Shown here one piece after another: positions 43,877-53,377 of a stretch of DNA of 55,437 nt. The translations under genes were made by a program, and so were the position numbers. Source of the DNA: Kangiellaceae bacterium. Its GTDB lineage: Bacteria > Pseudomonadota > Gammaproteobacteria > Enterobacterales > Kangiellaceae. The stretch spans positions 1 to 55,437 of the forward strand of contig JAHRVB010000262.1 in the NCBI GenBank assembly GCA_019090895.1. The letters are read 5' to 3'. The notes beneath the pieces are model-generated. The model worked only from the letters and a program-made list of their open reading frames with translations, ran no database searches and was not told the origin of the DNA. The first letter of the stretch is position 1. The number at the start of each line of letters is the position of its first letter.

Positions 43877-45124
43877 TTAACGACTAATGATTAATCGGCT
43901 AGAATATCCATCGCCACGCTGTGTCTCCGATGATTTTTCAACTTGATGACCTGTCTTACGAAGAGCATCAGCATATTGGTCGAGAACCACAAGGTCTGAT
44001 GCAATGACATCCATTCTCAATTCGTTTTTTGCCTGATCATAGTTAAGATTAGTAGGATATATTTTGGTTAAGTCAGTTATTGCTTCACTACTCGAGCTGA
44101 CCAAATTGAGAAAGCCACCACCGCCCGAACCTCCGAGGGATTTCATATAAATACGCATATCCTTCTCGGGTTTTCGCAAATTTTTATTTCCCGGAAATGC
44201 TTGTTTAAATAAAGTAATTTTTCGTTTCTCTAGTTGGTCCTTAGTTTCACTCAAAGTATATATGTTGACACCTTGATAAACGAGATGAGCCAATAAGACG
44301 ACACCAGCAAGAGTCGCCACTTTTGTTAAGAAAGCAGTCAATTTTGAACTTTCTTTTTTAGGCTCATACTCCGATTGAAGTAAGTTAATCGCTTCTGCGC
44401 TTTGCTCAACTAGGTAATCGTTTAAACAATCGACAACGGAAAGTTGAAGGGAAAATCGACCAACTGGCAAGCTTCGAATGAACTCATTGGCTTCAGTTTC
44501 TGTAATTACTTCGAGCGGTATAGCGACGGGCATTTCGTCTTCAGAACTTAATTGCGCCAGTTCCTTTTGAATGAGCCAGTGAAAATCATCTCGATGACAA
44601 TACCAACGAGTCCCGTCGAGTTGTACAAGCATGCAAGTGTCGCTATCGATTGCTAATTGCATTCCTTCATCGGGTTTCACTAATAAATCTAAGTCGGAAA
44701 TAATACGGACTAATTTTAGTTCTGCAGACTTGAATTCCGCTATGAGGCTTTCTAAGTAGTCCTTGTCAACGGCTCTCACCGCAAGTTTGTCATTTTCTCG
44801 TTTGTCTGAGAGAGCAAAAAATAAATCATCAACAGAAGAAGCAATATCATCCTCTATCATATAGGGAATCGCTTTGCGAAGCAGTTTCTGCGCTTTGTTG
44901 GGCACTTCAAGGTTAGCACTGATGACATTTTTGCATGAGATTACCAAAGTGACTTTGCTGTTAGCGGCCATGTCCGCCATGCAAGAAAGATCAGCTTTCA
45001 GAATTTCTTTACTTTCCAGATGATGAACTGGTTGTTGTAAAGTATCCACTTTTTCCGGTTCAGAAATGTGCCAGCGAAAGTTAAGGTCATTCCTGTCGCC
45101 CCAAAATATGGTCAATTTACTCAT
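43877..45124 (-). CDS. gspL: Type II secretion protein L
   Basis: A 415-residue protein with an actin-like cytoplasmic domain (KLLRKAIPYMIEDDIASSVDD) that recruits the GspE ATPase, a transmembrane helix near 270-290 (VATLAGVVLLAHLVYQGV), and a periplasmic ferredoxin-like domain that binds GspM. A Gly-rich loop (GGSGGGGF) in the periplasmic part is unusual but short. It overlaps gspK by one base (TAATG). Confidence 0.92.
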   Translation of the reverse strand: MSKLTIFWGDRNDLNFRWHISEPEKVDTLQQPVHHLESKEILKADLSCMADMAANSKVTLVISCKNVISANLEVPNKAQKLLRKAIPYMIEDDIASSVDDLFFALSDKRENDKLAVRAVDKDYLESLIAEFKSAELKLVRIISDLDLLVKPDEGMQLAIDSDTCMLVQLDGTRWYCHRDDFHWLIQKELAQLSSEDEMPVAIPLEVITETEANEFIRSLPVGRFSLQLSVVDCLNDYLVEQSAEAINLLQSEYEPKKESSKLTAFLTKVATLAGVVLLAHLVYQGVNIYTLSETKDQLEKRKITLFKQAFPGNKNLRKPEKDMRIYMKSLGGSGGGGFLNLVSSSSEAITDLTKIYPTNLNYDQAKNELRMDVIASDLVVLDQYADALRKTGHQVEKSSETQRGDGYSSRLIISR

Positions 45125-46242
45125 TATTCTTTTCCAAAATATCGGGAAACAACTTTAAACTGGTTGTTATCCTCTTTTACAAAAAGTGTTTTTAAATACA
45201 CTCTGGTTCGATTAATTTCTGCTTTCGCATCCATTTGGAAATATCGACTGGTATCCGTTAATCGACTTTTAAGTCCCTTACTGACTTTAGCTGCATCACT
45301 AATACTCTCCCAAAACGTCTGCATATCATAGCCTTTCTCTGGTCGTTCAGAAATGAGGTGATTCACTTCGCTTTGCGGTATTTTCCCACCTAAAGCAGCA
45401 TACAATAATTCTGATTTATCCTGCGGAATGGTATTGACGTTAATAGTGACTTCTTTGTCATCCGGCAACACACACACGTACGGCCGCATTTTGTCATAAC
45501 TTTCTTTATTAAAATATCTCACAGTTCTTAATTCACTGGGATGAGCAATTGGACCGTTAGGCGGTAAGTACGGAACTTCTAATCCTTGATAATATAAATC
45601 TTCGACACCATCGGGTCCACTGGGCTTAAAATCAGTGTCAATCCAATCTTTAACTCCTGCAACCATCGCTGCTGGTTGAACTTCTGTATTGTCGAGTATT
45701 TTATCCAGTAAAGTGGTAAGTATCTTTTCTCCATCGGTCTTAGAACCTTGTGCGCTATTATTCGCTTTAGTGCTAGGATTTGGCTGTGCAACCACCGGCG
45801 TACCGCTCCCAGTTGAAGGAGTATTTACTGAAGTGGTATCGATGTACGCAATTGAGTTCAAGTTAAAACAGCTCTGCATATCTCGAATAGTCGCTACCAT
45901 TGCGCCACCATCAATGGGGAAGGTAATATCTTCTTGTGCCCACGCTTGACCCAAATGTACATTATCCTGAGTTTCAGCATCAAATGCTTTCTTCATATAA
46001 ATTTTTGCCAATTCCTCCATTCCAATAAGGTAAGAATAAGCTTGATCGCGATGAATTAAATTCCGATTGAGACTCGCCTGATAGTTGACGGTTTTGTTAA
46101 CTTGCACAACTAGCAGTACTACGAATGCAACAACTAGCAGTACCGTTATAAGCACAGTACCACGCTGTTTTTCCAGCATTCCTAATTTGGTAGCGCGGCT
46201 TCTATTACTTCCCTTTGACTGACAATTTTTTTTATCAACCAT
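45124..46242 (-). CDS. gspK: Type II secretion minor pseudopilin K
   Basis: A 372-residue minor pseudopilin that caps the pseudopilus tip with GspI and GspJ. After a basic leader, the prepilin peptidase site is in KQRG-TVLITVLLVVAFVV, and the large periplasmic alpha domain follows (DMQSCFNLNSIAYID, TINVNTIPQ). As usual for GspK, the +5 glutamate is missing. The frame is open from TTG 46272, but ATG 46242 has AAGGA 5 bases upstream, so I use 46242; it overlaps gspJ by 8 bases. Residues about 145-165 are an unusually Ser/Thr/Asn/Pro-rich linker. Confidence 0.9.
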   Translation of the reverse strand: MVDKKNCQSKGSNRSRATKLGMLEKQRGTVLITVLLVVAFVVLLVVQVNKTVNYQASLNRNLIHRDQAYSYLIGMEELAKIYMKKAFDAETQDNVHLGQAWAQEDITFPIDGGAMVATIRDMQSCFNLNSIAYIDTTSVNTPSTGSGTPVVAQPNPSTKANNSAQGSKTDGEKILTTLLDKILDNTEVQPAAMVAGVKDWIDTDFKPSGPDGVEDLYYQGLEVPYLPPNGPIAHPSELRTVRYFNKESYDKMRPYVCVLPDDKEVTINVNTIPQDKSELLYAALGGKIPQSEVNHLISERPEKGYDMQTFWESISDAAKVSKGLKSRLTDTSRYFQMDAKAEINRTRVYLKTLFVKEDNNQFKVVSRYFGKE

Positions 46243-46885
46243 CGCTGTCCTTCCTTTTATCGGAAATGACAAAGAGTCGTTCGATCAGTCCGAGATCCTC
46301 TAATTCTAGCGATATTTTAATTGCAACCGGCAATTTACTGTTAGCACTTGAGTCCGTCTCATCACCGCCGTTTTCAACTGGCCAAAAATCATTCCACTCC
46401 TCGCCATCGAAGAAATCGATTTTAAATGATTCTACATTTTCCAGTAAAGTTCTGGCCAAGCCCTGTTCGACATTCATGCCATCAGGGTAAAGGTAACTAA
46501 TCCTCTGGAGTGAACTATCTTCTAACATATAAACTAATTTTTCTAGATTCGAGCGTGCTAGTTTTGCAGGGTTACGGCGCCCTAATCGCGTAAAGCTCAA
46601 AAATGTTTTACCGGCCGAATCATCGCTAAATAAGTTATCTTTTTTGTCGCCAAACTCATCTCTAAATTGCCGAGGCGCCAATTGCTGTAAATCATTGGAA
46701 AGAAACAGTAATGCTCGCTCTATGTCATTGTAACGAGTACCCGTTTTCTGAATATTCTTATGGGTTAATGTAGCGCTGTCGAGCACTCTCATCGCTCCGA
46801 CACCAATCAGCGCAGCAATAGCCATAGCCACCACAATCTCTAATAGAGTGAATCCACTCTGTCGATTAGAGTGAAAATTAATCAT
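46235..46885 (-). CDS. gspJ: Type II secretion minor pseudopilin J
   Basis: A 216-residue minor pseudopilin with prepilin cleavage site QSG-FTLLEIVVAMAIAALIG, Glu at +5. The later FLSFTRLGRRNPAKLARSN and RISYLYPDG segments match GspJ. It forms the tip complex with GspI and GspK. The start overlaps the gspI stop (ATGA). Confidence 0.93.
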   Translation of the reverse strand: MINFHSNRQSGFTLLEIVVAMAIAALIGVGAMRVLDSATLTHKNIQKTGTRYNDIERALLFLSNDLQQLAPRQFRDEFGDKKDNLFSDDSAGKTFLSFTRLGRRNPAKLARSNLEKLVYMLEDSSLQRISYLYPDGMNVEQGLARTLLENVESFKIDFFDGEEWNDFWPVENGGDETDSSANSKLPVAIKISLELEDLGLIERLFVISDKRKDSDG

Positions 46886-47277
46886 GTTTTCTTTATCGCT
46901 TTATTGGCAATAAATCCGACAAAACGTGTCGTTGCCAATTCATCGTTTTGTTCAAGTCGTATTTCTATTTCTACTTGTCTGAGTTCTTTTTCAGTTGTTT
47001 TGCTGACAGAGCGTTTCCAATACCAAGTTTTACCTACCATGTCAGCGGTGCCTCGTGTCACACCGACATTTGGCCACTCTTTTTCTAGCCGCGACTCAGC
47101 CATTTGATTCATAGCAACCCAATGGGCGACGGTTCGCTGTGTCGCAGTGAGTTGCATTCGCTGGTACTGCGACATATTTGAAATTAAACTGACTGCGGCA
47201 TAACCAAAAATAGCCATCGCAACCAACACTTCTAACAAAGTGAAAGCTTTAGATTTTTTTGACCTGGTTAGTTGCAT
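46882..47277 (-). CDS. gspI: Type II secretion minor pseudopilin I
   Basis: A 131-residue minor pseudopilin. The leader MQLTRSKKSKA ends at the cleavage site before FTLLEVLVAMAIFGYA (Glu at +5), and VAMNQMAESRLEKEWPNVG is the GspI family signature. It nucleates pseudopilus assembly. The -1 residue is Ala in place of the usual Gly, which prepilin peptidases tolerate less well. Confidence 0.92.
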   Translation of the reverse strand: MQLTRSKKSKAFTLLEVLVAMAIFGYAAVSLISNMSQYQRMQLTATQRTVAHWVAMNQMAESRLEKEWPNVGVTRGTADMVGKTWYWKRSVSKTTEKELRQVEIEIRLEQNDELATTRFVGFIANKAIKKT

Positions 47278-47311
47278 TCTATTTAGCTCAATGTCTCGTT
47301 TATGTTGTCAG

Positions 47312-47950
47312 TTATTGCTGCTGGAATTCTCGATCGAGATCTTGAAATAGGTTTCCTTCAATAGGGCCTTCAAATTTTAAGTTACCCGTTAGAAACCCAC
47401 GTACTCTAAAGAAATTACTTTGCTCAGAATCCGGCCTAGAAAAGTCAACCACAGCAATTCCGATTGAGAATTGGTTTTGTTCACCTGTCGAAAGAAAATA
47501 AATCTGAGGCGGTTCGACTTTTTTTTCTTCATCTTCGTCTTCAAAAATATCCACTTCTTGTTCGAAAATTTCGACTTCTTCTTGCGAAGACGAAAATACA
47601 TTTTCACCGTCAATGGTCAAATTAATCTCAAGGCCCTCTGGAAATTCGTGCTCCGCTAGTCTAGGTATATCCTCAATTGCACGCCATCGTGACGGCGAGT
47701 CTTCATCAGACTCATCAAGAGTCAAAAACTGGTAACCGTCTTCATCGATATTAAGTCCAAACTCTTTGTTTTGAATAATCGCTCGGTCTCTGACCATTTC
47801 TATTGCTGCGACTAAGCGTTCAATTTCTTGTTTCGCTAATTTATCAGAACTTCTAGTTAAGTTTGGAAATGCGACCAATACCATTAAAGCCATTATCGCC
47901 ATTGCGATTAATATCTCTAATAAGCTAAATCCTGAAACTAGACGGCGCAA
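47312..47950 (-). CDS. gspH: Type II secretion minor pseudopilin H, with an acidic insertion
   Basis: A 212-residue pseudopilin with VSG-FSLLEILIAMAIMALM (Glu at +5). The start is a TTG directly after the gspG stop (TAATTG); no other start would keep the leader peptide, so the TTG is accepted. A highly acidic segment at about 121-146 contains two near-copies (EVEIFEQ and EVDIFED) followed by EDEDEEKK, which makes the protein longer than typical GspH. The segment contains an A8 tract (T8 on the plus strand, 47519-47526). The rest (IQNKEFGLNIDEDGYQFL) is ordinary GspH. Confidence 0.9.
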   Translation of the reverse strand: MRRLVSGFSLLEILIAMAIMALMVLVAFPNLTRSSDKLAKQEIERLVAAIEMVRDRAIIQNKEFGLNIDEDGYQFLTLDESDEDSPSRWRAIEDIPRLAEHEFPEGLEINLTIDGENVFSSSQEEVEIFEQEVDIFEDEDEEKKVEPPQIYFLSTGEQNQFSIGIAVVDFSRPDSEQSNFFRVRGFLTGNLKFEGPIEGNLFQDLDREFQQQ

Positions 47951-48406
47951 TTACTGTTCGCCAGTTTTAAAGGCTCTCAGTACTTCATCAGCGTTCCAAT
48001 TACCGATATCCACAGCCATTCCTTCGCCGCCTTCTTCTCCATCAGCACCAAGAGAATAAATATCGTATTCTCCGAATTCACCGGGATAAGAATATTGATA
48101 TTCATTACCCCAAGGATCAACAACTAGATTGATATACCCATTTCTGGCGTATTGAGAAGGCTCCGGCCGACTGGTGGGCTTAGTTTCTAGCGCTTGCAAT
48201 CCCTGCTCAGTTGTCGGATACATGAAGTTATCGGAACTGTATTGAATGAGCGCTGACTCTAAAGCCTTTATGTCAGTTTTTATTTTAATTAGATTGGCTT
48301 CTTGGGTTTTACCCGCGAATTTTATCACCATAACGCCACCTAGAATCGCCATAATTGCCATCGCTACGAGTATTTCTAATAAAGAAAAACCTGCTTGTTT
48401 TTTCAT
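47951..48406 (-). CDS. gspG: Type II secretion major pseudopilin G
   Basis: The 151-residue main subunit of the pseudopilus. Leader MKKQAG, then FSLLEILVAMAIMAILGGVM with Glu at +5; YPTTEQGLQALETKP and the C-terminal calcium-site region (VDPWGNEYQYSYPG, IYSLGADGEEGGEG) are conserved. The frame extends upstream to 48463, but ATG 48406 has AGAGG 8 bases upstream and gives the normal six-residue leader. Confidence 0.96.
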   Translation of the reverse strand: MKKQAGFSLLEILVAMAIMAILGGVMVIKFAGKTQEANLIKIKTDIKALESALIQYSSDNFMYPTTEQGLQALETKPTSRPEPSQYARNGYINLVVDPWGNEYQYSYPGEFGEYDIYSLGADGEEGGEGMAVDIGNWNADEVLRAFKTGEQ

Positions 48407-48470
48407 TTTTAAACCTCTGTTAAATCTTGTTTTCGATTTCGACTTAGGCAGTACCTTTGTCAATAAATCA

Positions 48471-49694
48471 CTATGTTAAAGTATTTGTTAGCTCAAAGAC
48501 TGGCAACATGATTGCCAGTACAATAGTAAAGACAAAACCACCCATGATTAAAATCATAACTGGGCCGATCATATCCATCATCACACTTACTAAATTGTTA
48601 AACTGGGTTTCTTGATTGTCTGCTGCTCGATCCAGCATCTGTTCCAATTCCCCTGAATTCTCTCCACTAGCAATCATGTGCAACATCATTGGTGGAAAAT
48701 AACCGCATTGCTGTAATGAAACTTTTAGACCGGAACCTTCACTCACCCTCAATGCCGCTTCTCGGACAGCTTCTTTTAACGCCACATTTGTCATCACATC
48801 ACCGGCTATTTTTAATCCTTCCAAAAGCGGTACACTACTGGCATTTAATATTGCCAACGTTCGAGCAAATCTCGCAGCATTGAGACCGCGAATAACCTTG
48901 CCAATGATCCAAGCTTTAATTTTCCACTTATCCCATGACATTCGCATTTTGGGTTTCTTCAATAAATATTTGAATCCCGATATTGAGAGTACAATAACAA
49001 TGACTGTTAGAACTCCCCATGATTGAATGTACTCACTCATCGACAATAACGCTTGGGTAAGCCAAGGGAGTTCTTGTCCTGACTGTACAAAACTAGCTGT
49101 GATTTGGGGAACCACGTATCCCAATAAAAAGCTAACAATGCCGATACTCACAACTGACAAAATCACTGGATAAACTAAAGCGCCCGTTATTTTTTGAGAG
49201 ATGGCTTGGCGAGACTCGGTATAATCAGCTAAACGTTCTAGAACCAGTTCTAAATGACCCGACTTTTCGCCAGCCGCAACCATTGAACAGTATAATTCTG
49301 AAAAGATTTTAGGATGTTCAGTTAACGCATCCGCCAGAGTATGTCCTTCGACAACTCTCGATCGAATACCAAGCAACATGGATTGCTGTTTACTTTTTTC
49401 ACATTGCTCAGCAACCGCTTTGATAGACTCCTCCACTGGAATCGCGGCTTTTACTAAGGTTGCTATTTGGCGAGTAATCAACGCTAAATCGGCAGCGCTA
49501 ATTTTATGTTGAAAGAAAGTACCTTTCGAACTAGCGTTTTTTTGCTTGGCTGATTTATTAACTCCCTCAACGTCTATTGGAATTAGCTTCTTCTCTCGCA
49601 ACAACTGTCTTACTTGGCGCGGAGTATCCCCTTCGAGTATGCCTTTTGTTTGTTTTCCTGCTATATCTAGCGCAGTATATTCAAAAGCAGCCAT
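48471..49694 (-). CDS. gspF: Type II secretion platform protein F
   Basis: A 407-residue inner-membrane platform protein with two repeated cytoplasmic helical domains (AALITRQIATLVKAAIPVEE type; FARTLAILNASSVPLLEGL) and three transmembrane helices (about 172-192, 222-242, 375-398). It contacts GspE. One-base overlap with gspE (TAATG) and 64 bases to gspG. Confidence 0.95.
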   Translation of the reverse strand: MAAFEYTALDIAGKQTKGILEGDTPRQVRQLLREKKLIPIDVEGVNKSAKQKNASSKGTFFQHKISAADLALITRQIATLVKAAIPVEESIKAVAEQCEKSKQQSMLLGIRSRVVEGHTLADALTEHPKIFSELYCSMVAAGEKSGHLELVLERLADYTESRQAISQKITGALVYPVILSVVSIGIVSFLLGYVVPQITASFVQSGQELPWLTQALLSMSEYIQSWGVLTVIVIVLSISGFKYLLKKPKMRMSWDKWKIKAWIIGKVIRGLNAARFARTLAILNASSVPLLEGLKIAGDVMTNVALKEAVREAALRVSEGSGLKVSLQQCGYFPPMMLHMIASGENSGELEQMLDRAADNQETQFNNLVSVMMDMIGPVMILIMGGFVFTIVLAIMLPVFELTNTLT

Positions 49695-51259
49695 TAGTCT
49701 TCTCTAGTCACTCGAAGCACTTCTTCTACCGTTGTAATTCCTTCCAACACTCGACGCTTGCCATCTTCTCGAATACTAAACCCTTTATTTCTGGCGTGCT
49801 TCTCGATTTCTAACTCACCGGCCCCCTTGTGGATCATACTTCGAGTCTCTTCATCGATAACCACTAGTTCGAATATACCCTGCCGTCCTTTGTAGCCAGA
49901 ATGATTACACTCAGGGCAACCAACAGCGTGATAGATAGTCGGCGTGTGTGCAAAATCAAACCCCATCAACTCACATTCCTTTTCATTAGCAGCGGCCGAT
50001 TCTTTGCAATCAGGACAAAGGGTTCTAACAAGCCGTTGTGCCAACACACCGAGTAAACTCGACGAAAGAAGAAAGGGTTCGATCCCCATATCATGTAGCC
50101 GTGTTACTGCGCCAGAGGCTGTATTAGTATGCAGCGTAGAAAGTACCAAGTGGCCCGTTAAACTTGCTTGAACTGCTATTTCGGCAGTTTCTAAGTCACG
50201 AATTTCTCCCACCATTACTACATCGGGATCTTGTCTGAGAATTGCCCTTAACCCGCGGGCAAACGTCATATCAACTTTGCTATTTACCTGAGTTTGTCCA
50301 ATGCCATTGAGAAGGTATTCAATGGGGTCTTCGACGGTGAGAATATTTCTTGATGAATCGTTGAGCAGCGTGAGTCCAGCATAAAGGGTCGTGGTTTTAC
50401 CCGAACCAGTTGGCCCTGTCACCAAAATAATGCCATGCGGTTTATGTAATAGCTTATCCATTTCCGCCATTAAGTTTTCAGGCATACCCAAATGGGAAAA
50501 ATCTAATCGTCCGGCTTGTTTGTCTAACAATCTCATCACGACTCTTTCCCCGTGACTCGACGGAATAGTCGACACTCGCACGTCAACACCACGGTTAGCT
50601 ATTTTTAGAGCGATTCGCCCATCTTGAGGAACTCGTTTTTCTGCGATATCGAGCTTAGCCATCACTTTGATTCTTGATACAAGTAATGGTGCTAGTTTTT
50701 TTCCTGGACTTAAAACTTCACGTAAGACACCATCGACACGAAATCTTACTTTAAGATCATTTTCAAACGTTTCGACGTGGATGTCGGATGCGTTTTCCTT
50801 AATGGCTTCTGTTAACAACGCATTGATTAATTTAATAATCGGGGCGTCATCATCCGCTTCCAATAAATCTTCAGTTTCTGGAAGCTCGTCCGCTAATTTA
50901 AACAGATCGAGATCGTCACCAATATCCTCCATCGCAGCCATTGCCTCGCCGGCATTATCTTGATAAACCTGCCCTAAAGTAAATTCGAAATCTTCATCAC
51001 CAACCTCTTCAAATTTCAAGGGGTAATTAGAGAAACGTCGAGCTTCTGACAATGCGAATACAGTCACCGCTGCTTTAACTATCGCATGAACAAATGATTC
51101 ATCGTTCTCTTTAGGCTTAAATACGATTCCTTGTCTTTTTGCAAAAGAAAAAGGTAAACGGACTTCTTTGATTTCATCTTCATCAACCGCCCCTACAGGC
51201 TTAACCGATTGTTGATTATTGCCGCCTTCACCCTTTGTTATAAATTCGCTCACAGCCAT
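49694..51259 (-). CDS. gspE: Type II secretion ATPase E
   Basis: A 521-residue hexameric AAA-type ATPase that powers pseudopilus extension. N1/N2 domains bind GspL. Walker [10 protein letters not shown], Asp box ([19 protein letters not shown]), Walker [16 protein letters not shown], His box [15 protein letters not shown] and the zinc-binding tetracysteine (CPDC ... CPEC) are all present. An acidic linker ([19 protein letters not shown]) lies between N1 and N2. Three bases separate it from gspD. Confidence 0.96.
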   Translation of the reverse strand: MAVSEFITKGEGGNNQQSVKPVGAVDEDEIKEVRLPFSFAKRQGIVFKPKENDESFVHAIVKAAVTVFALSEARRFSNYPLKFEEVGDEDFEFTLGQVYQDNAGEAMAAMEDIGDDLDLFKLADELPETEDLLEADDDAPIIKLINALLTEAIKENASDIHVETFENDLKVRFRVDGVLREVLSPGKKLAPLLVSRIKVMAKLDIAEKRVPQDGRIALKIANRGVDVRVSTIPSSHGERVVMRLLDKQAGRLDFSHLGMPENLMAEMDKLLHKPHGIILVTGPTGSGKTTTLYAGLTLLNDSSRNILTVEDPIEYLLNGIGQTQVNSKVDMTFARGLRAILRQDPDVVMVGEIRDLETAEIAVQASLTGHLVLSTLHTNTASGAVTRLHDMGIEPFLLSSSLLGVLAQRLVRTLCPDCKESAAANEKECELMGFDFAHTPTIYHAVGCPECNHSGYKGRQGIFELVVIDEETRSMIHKGAGELEIEKHARNKGFSIREDGKRRVLEGITTVEEVLRVTRED

Positions 51260-51262
51260 GGT

Positions 51263-53314
51263 TTAATTCTCTGAACTCTGAACGGCTTCAAGATCAGTTG
51301 CTTGCTTAACCGACTCTTCATAAGATGGAGGTAAAGCCAGCGATGTGTCCCACTCTGGCAATACTTCAGCATCTGTCGATGGCATGAGTGAAATCCCCCG
51401 CATCTTTTTATCTTGCTGCAAAGCTCTCATATAGTTATATTTTCGCGAACTGATACTATTAGCCATATCATTTCCAGAAATAATAGTGGGCCTAATAAAG
51501 ACCATAAGATTGGTTTTACGTTTACTTGTTCCGGTTGAAGAAAAGAGTCTACCTAACCACGGAATATCACCTAGAATTGGAATCTTTTGCTCACTTTCTT
51601 GAACGTCATTATCAATCAAGCCACCAAGCACAATTGTCTGACCACTGTTGACTAAAACCGTGGTATTAATTTGTCGTTTGTTAGTGATAACATCCACAGC
51701 TGTTGCACCAGCAATTCCAGAAACTTCTTGCTCGATAGTTAGAACAACCGCATCACCTTCATTGATTTGCGGTGTAATTTTTAGTTTTATACCAACGTCC
51801 AATCGGTTTACCGATTGAAATGGATTCGCGTTACCACTGCCGAGCTGAGAGCCGGTTATCACAGGAATTTCCTGGCCAATACTTATGGTCGCTTCTTCAT
51901 TATCAAGTGTAGTTAAGCTCGGTGTTGATAGAACGTTTGACTCCGTATCCGTCGATAATATTTTTAACAAACCAGCCCATGAATCGCCATCAGTAAAACC
52001 AAACAATGCGCCAGTAAGTCCTGAAATCACTTGTCCAATAGCTGCTCCATTATCACCGTTATCGCTAGGAGCGGTCGTTGTAATCGTGCCGTCAGCAGCA
52101 GTAGTTGTCACAGTCGAACCTGTCGACTGACCATTGTATGCAAGAACACCCGCTGCCAAACTAGTAATGCTCGGTGACGTGTTAGAGTAATTAATGATCC
52201 CTTTATCAGAAATCCATTGCACGCCTAACTCTTTATTCAACGCTTCAGAAATTTCAACAATAATTGCTTCGACATGAACTTGCTGTCTACGAATATCTAA
52301 CTGGTTAATCACTGAGTCAAATGATTTCATGATATCAGGTGGTGCTGTAATCACTAGTGAGTTAGTTTCAGCATGAGCCTTTATCGAATACGATTTATCG
52401 GTCCCTCTCCGGCTGGAAGTAGTGGCCTTTTTTCCTTCTTTAGTTTCTAAAGAATCAGCAACACCTTCTAAAAGGGTTGCTAGCTCTTCAGCTTTCGCAT
52501 ACTTTAGATGGCGAACTTTTGTATTTCCTGAATTTTTTTGCGGAGAATCTAACTGTGCAATTAGGGCTCTTAATCTTAATGATGCTTTTCTCTCTGCACT
52601 CAATAAAATGCTATTGGTTCTCTCATCGGCAACAAATTTTGGTTTGTTAGCTTCCGCTTTTTTAGAAGAGCCACTTTGCTTTTCTAAGCTCTCTAGTATT
52701 CGTACGACTTCTGTTGCTGATGCATGTTGCAATTCAATCACTTCTATCTCTTCATTGCTTTCTTTATCAATTTTACGAATGATTTGTACAATTCTTTCTA
52801 GATTGGCCGCAGAATCATGAATAACGATCACATTGGTAGGCTTATACTGCGCCATATGACCTTGCTGGGGAATTAGTGTCCTTAATAAAGGAACTAACAA
52901 GCCAACATCTACATTATCCACTTTGATAACTCGAGTAACTAATTGATCTCCAGAATATTTTTCACCTTCAGAGTACACTTCAACTGAGTCTTGCTTGGCT
53001 GTTTGTAATTGTTCTATTTTATAAATTTTACCGGTCTTCACGGCTGAAAACTGATGGACTTTCAGAACACTAAGAAACAGAGCAAAAATTTCTTCTTCAT
53101 CCATTTCATGCTGTGCGATGACGGTAATTTTTTTATTTCTAACTCTTGGATCAACAATAAATGTTTTGCCCGTTAATCGACTAACCATTTCGATGAAGAC
53201 ACCAATATCCGTCTCTTTCTGGTTCAGTGTTGCTTTATCCGCTTGTACACTTGTTATCATTAACGAGAAACTCAACGCAACCGTCACTACGGATTTTGTG
53301 AATAACTTTAACAT
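51263..53314 (-). CDS. gspD: Type II secretion secretin D
   Basis: The 683-residue outer-membrane secretin. Signal peptide SVVTVALSFSLMITSVQA, then N0 (VDPRVRNKKITVIA), three N1-N3 KH-like repeats (NVIVIHDSAANLERIVQIIR; NSILLSAERKASLRLRAL; TNSLVITAPPDIM) and the secretin core (VLGGLIDNDVQESEQKIPIL, LMVFIRPTII). A Ser/Thr-rich cap-gate loop (GSTVTTTAADGTITTTAPS) is visible. The frame opens at ATG 53374, but ATG 53314 has AAGGA 10 bases upstream and begins the signal peptide directly, so it is preferred. No separate pilotin gene (gspS) is seen. Confidence 0.94.
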   Translation of the reverse strand: MLKLFTKSVVTVALSFSLMITSVQADKATLNQKETDIGVFIEMVSRLTGKTFIVDPRVRNKKITVIAQHEMDEEEIFALFLSVLKVHQFSAVKTGKIYKIEQLQTAKQDSVEVYSEGEKYSGDQLVTRVIKVDNVDVGLLVPLLRTLIPQQGHMAQYKPTNVIVIHDSAANLERIVQIIRKIDKESNEEIEVIELQHASATEVVRILESLEKQSGSSKKAEANKPKFVADERTNSILLSAERKASLRLRALIAQLDSPQKNSGNTKVRHLKYAKAEELATLLEGVADSLETKEGKKATTSSRRGTDKSYSIKAHAETNSLVITAPPDIMKSFDSVINQLDIRRQQVHVEAIIVEISEALNKELGVQWISDKGIINYSNTSPSITSLAAGVLAYNGQSTGSTVTTTAADGTITTTAPSDNGDNGAAIGQVISGLTGALFGFTDGDSWAGLLKILSTDTESNVLSTPSLTTLDNEEATISIGQEIPVITGSQLGSGNANPFQSVNRLDVGIKLKITPQINEGDAVVLTIEQEVSGIAGATAVDVITNKRQINTTVLVNSGQTIVLGGLIDNDVQESEQKIPILGDIPWLGRLFSSTGTSKRKTNLMVFIRPTIISGNDMANSISSRKYNYMRALQQDKKMRGISLMPSTDAEVLPEWDTSLALPPSYEESVKQATDLEAVQSSEN

Positions 53315-53377
53315 TGAGTAATATCCTTGATTGTTATTTTTTCTAAATGCCATTTGACGAGCGTTTAATAACATTAT

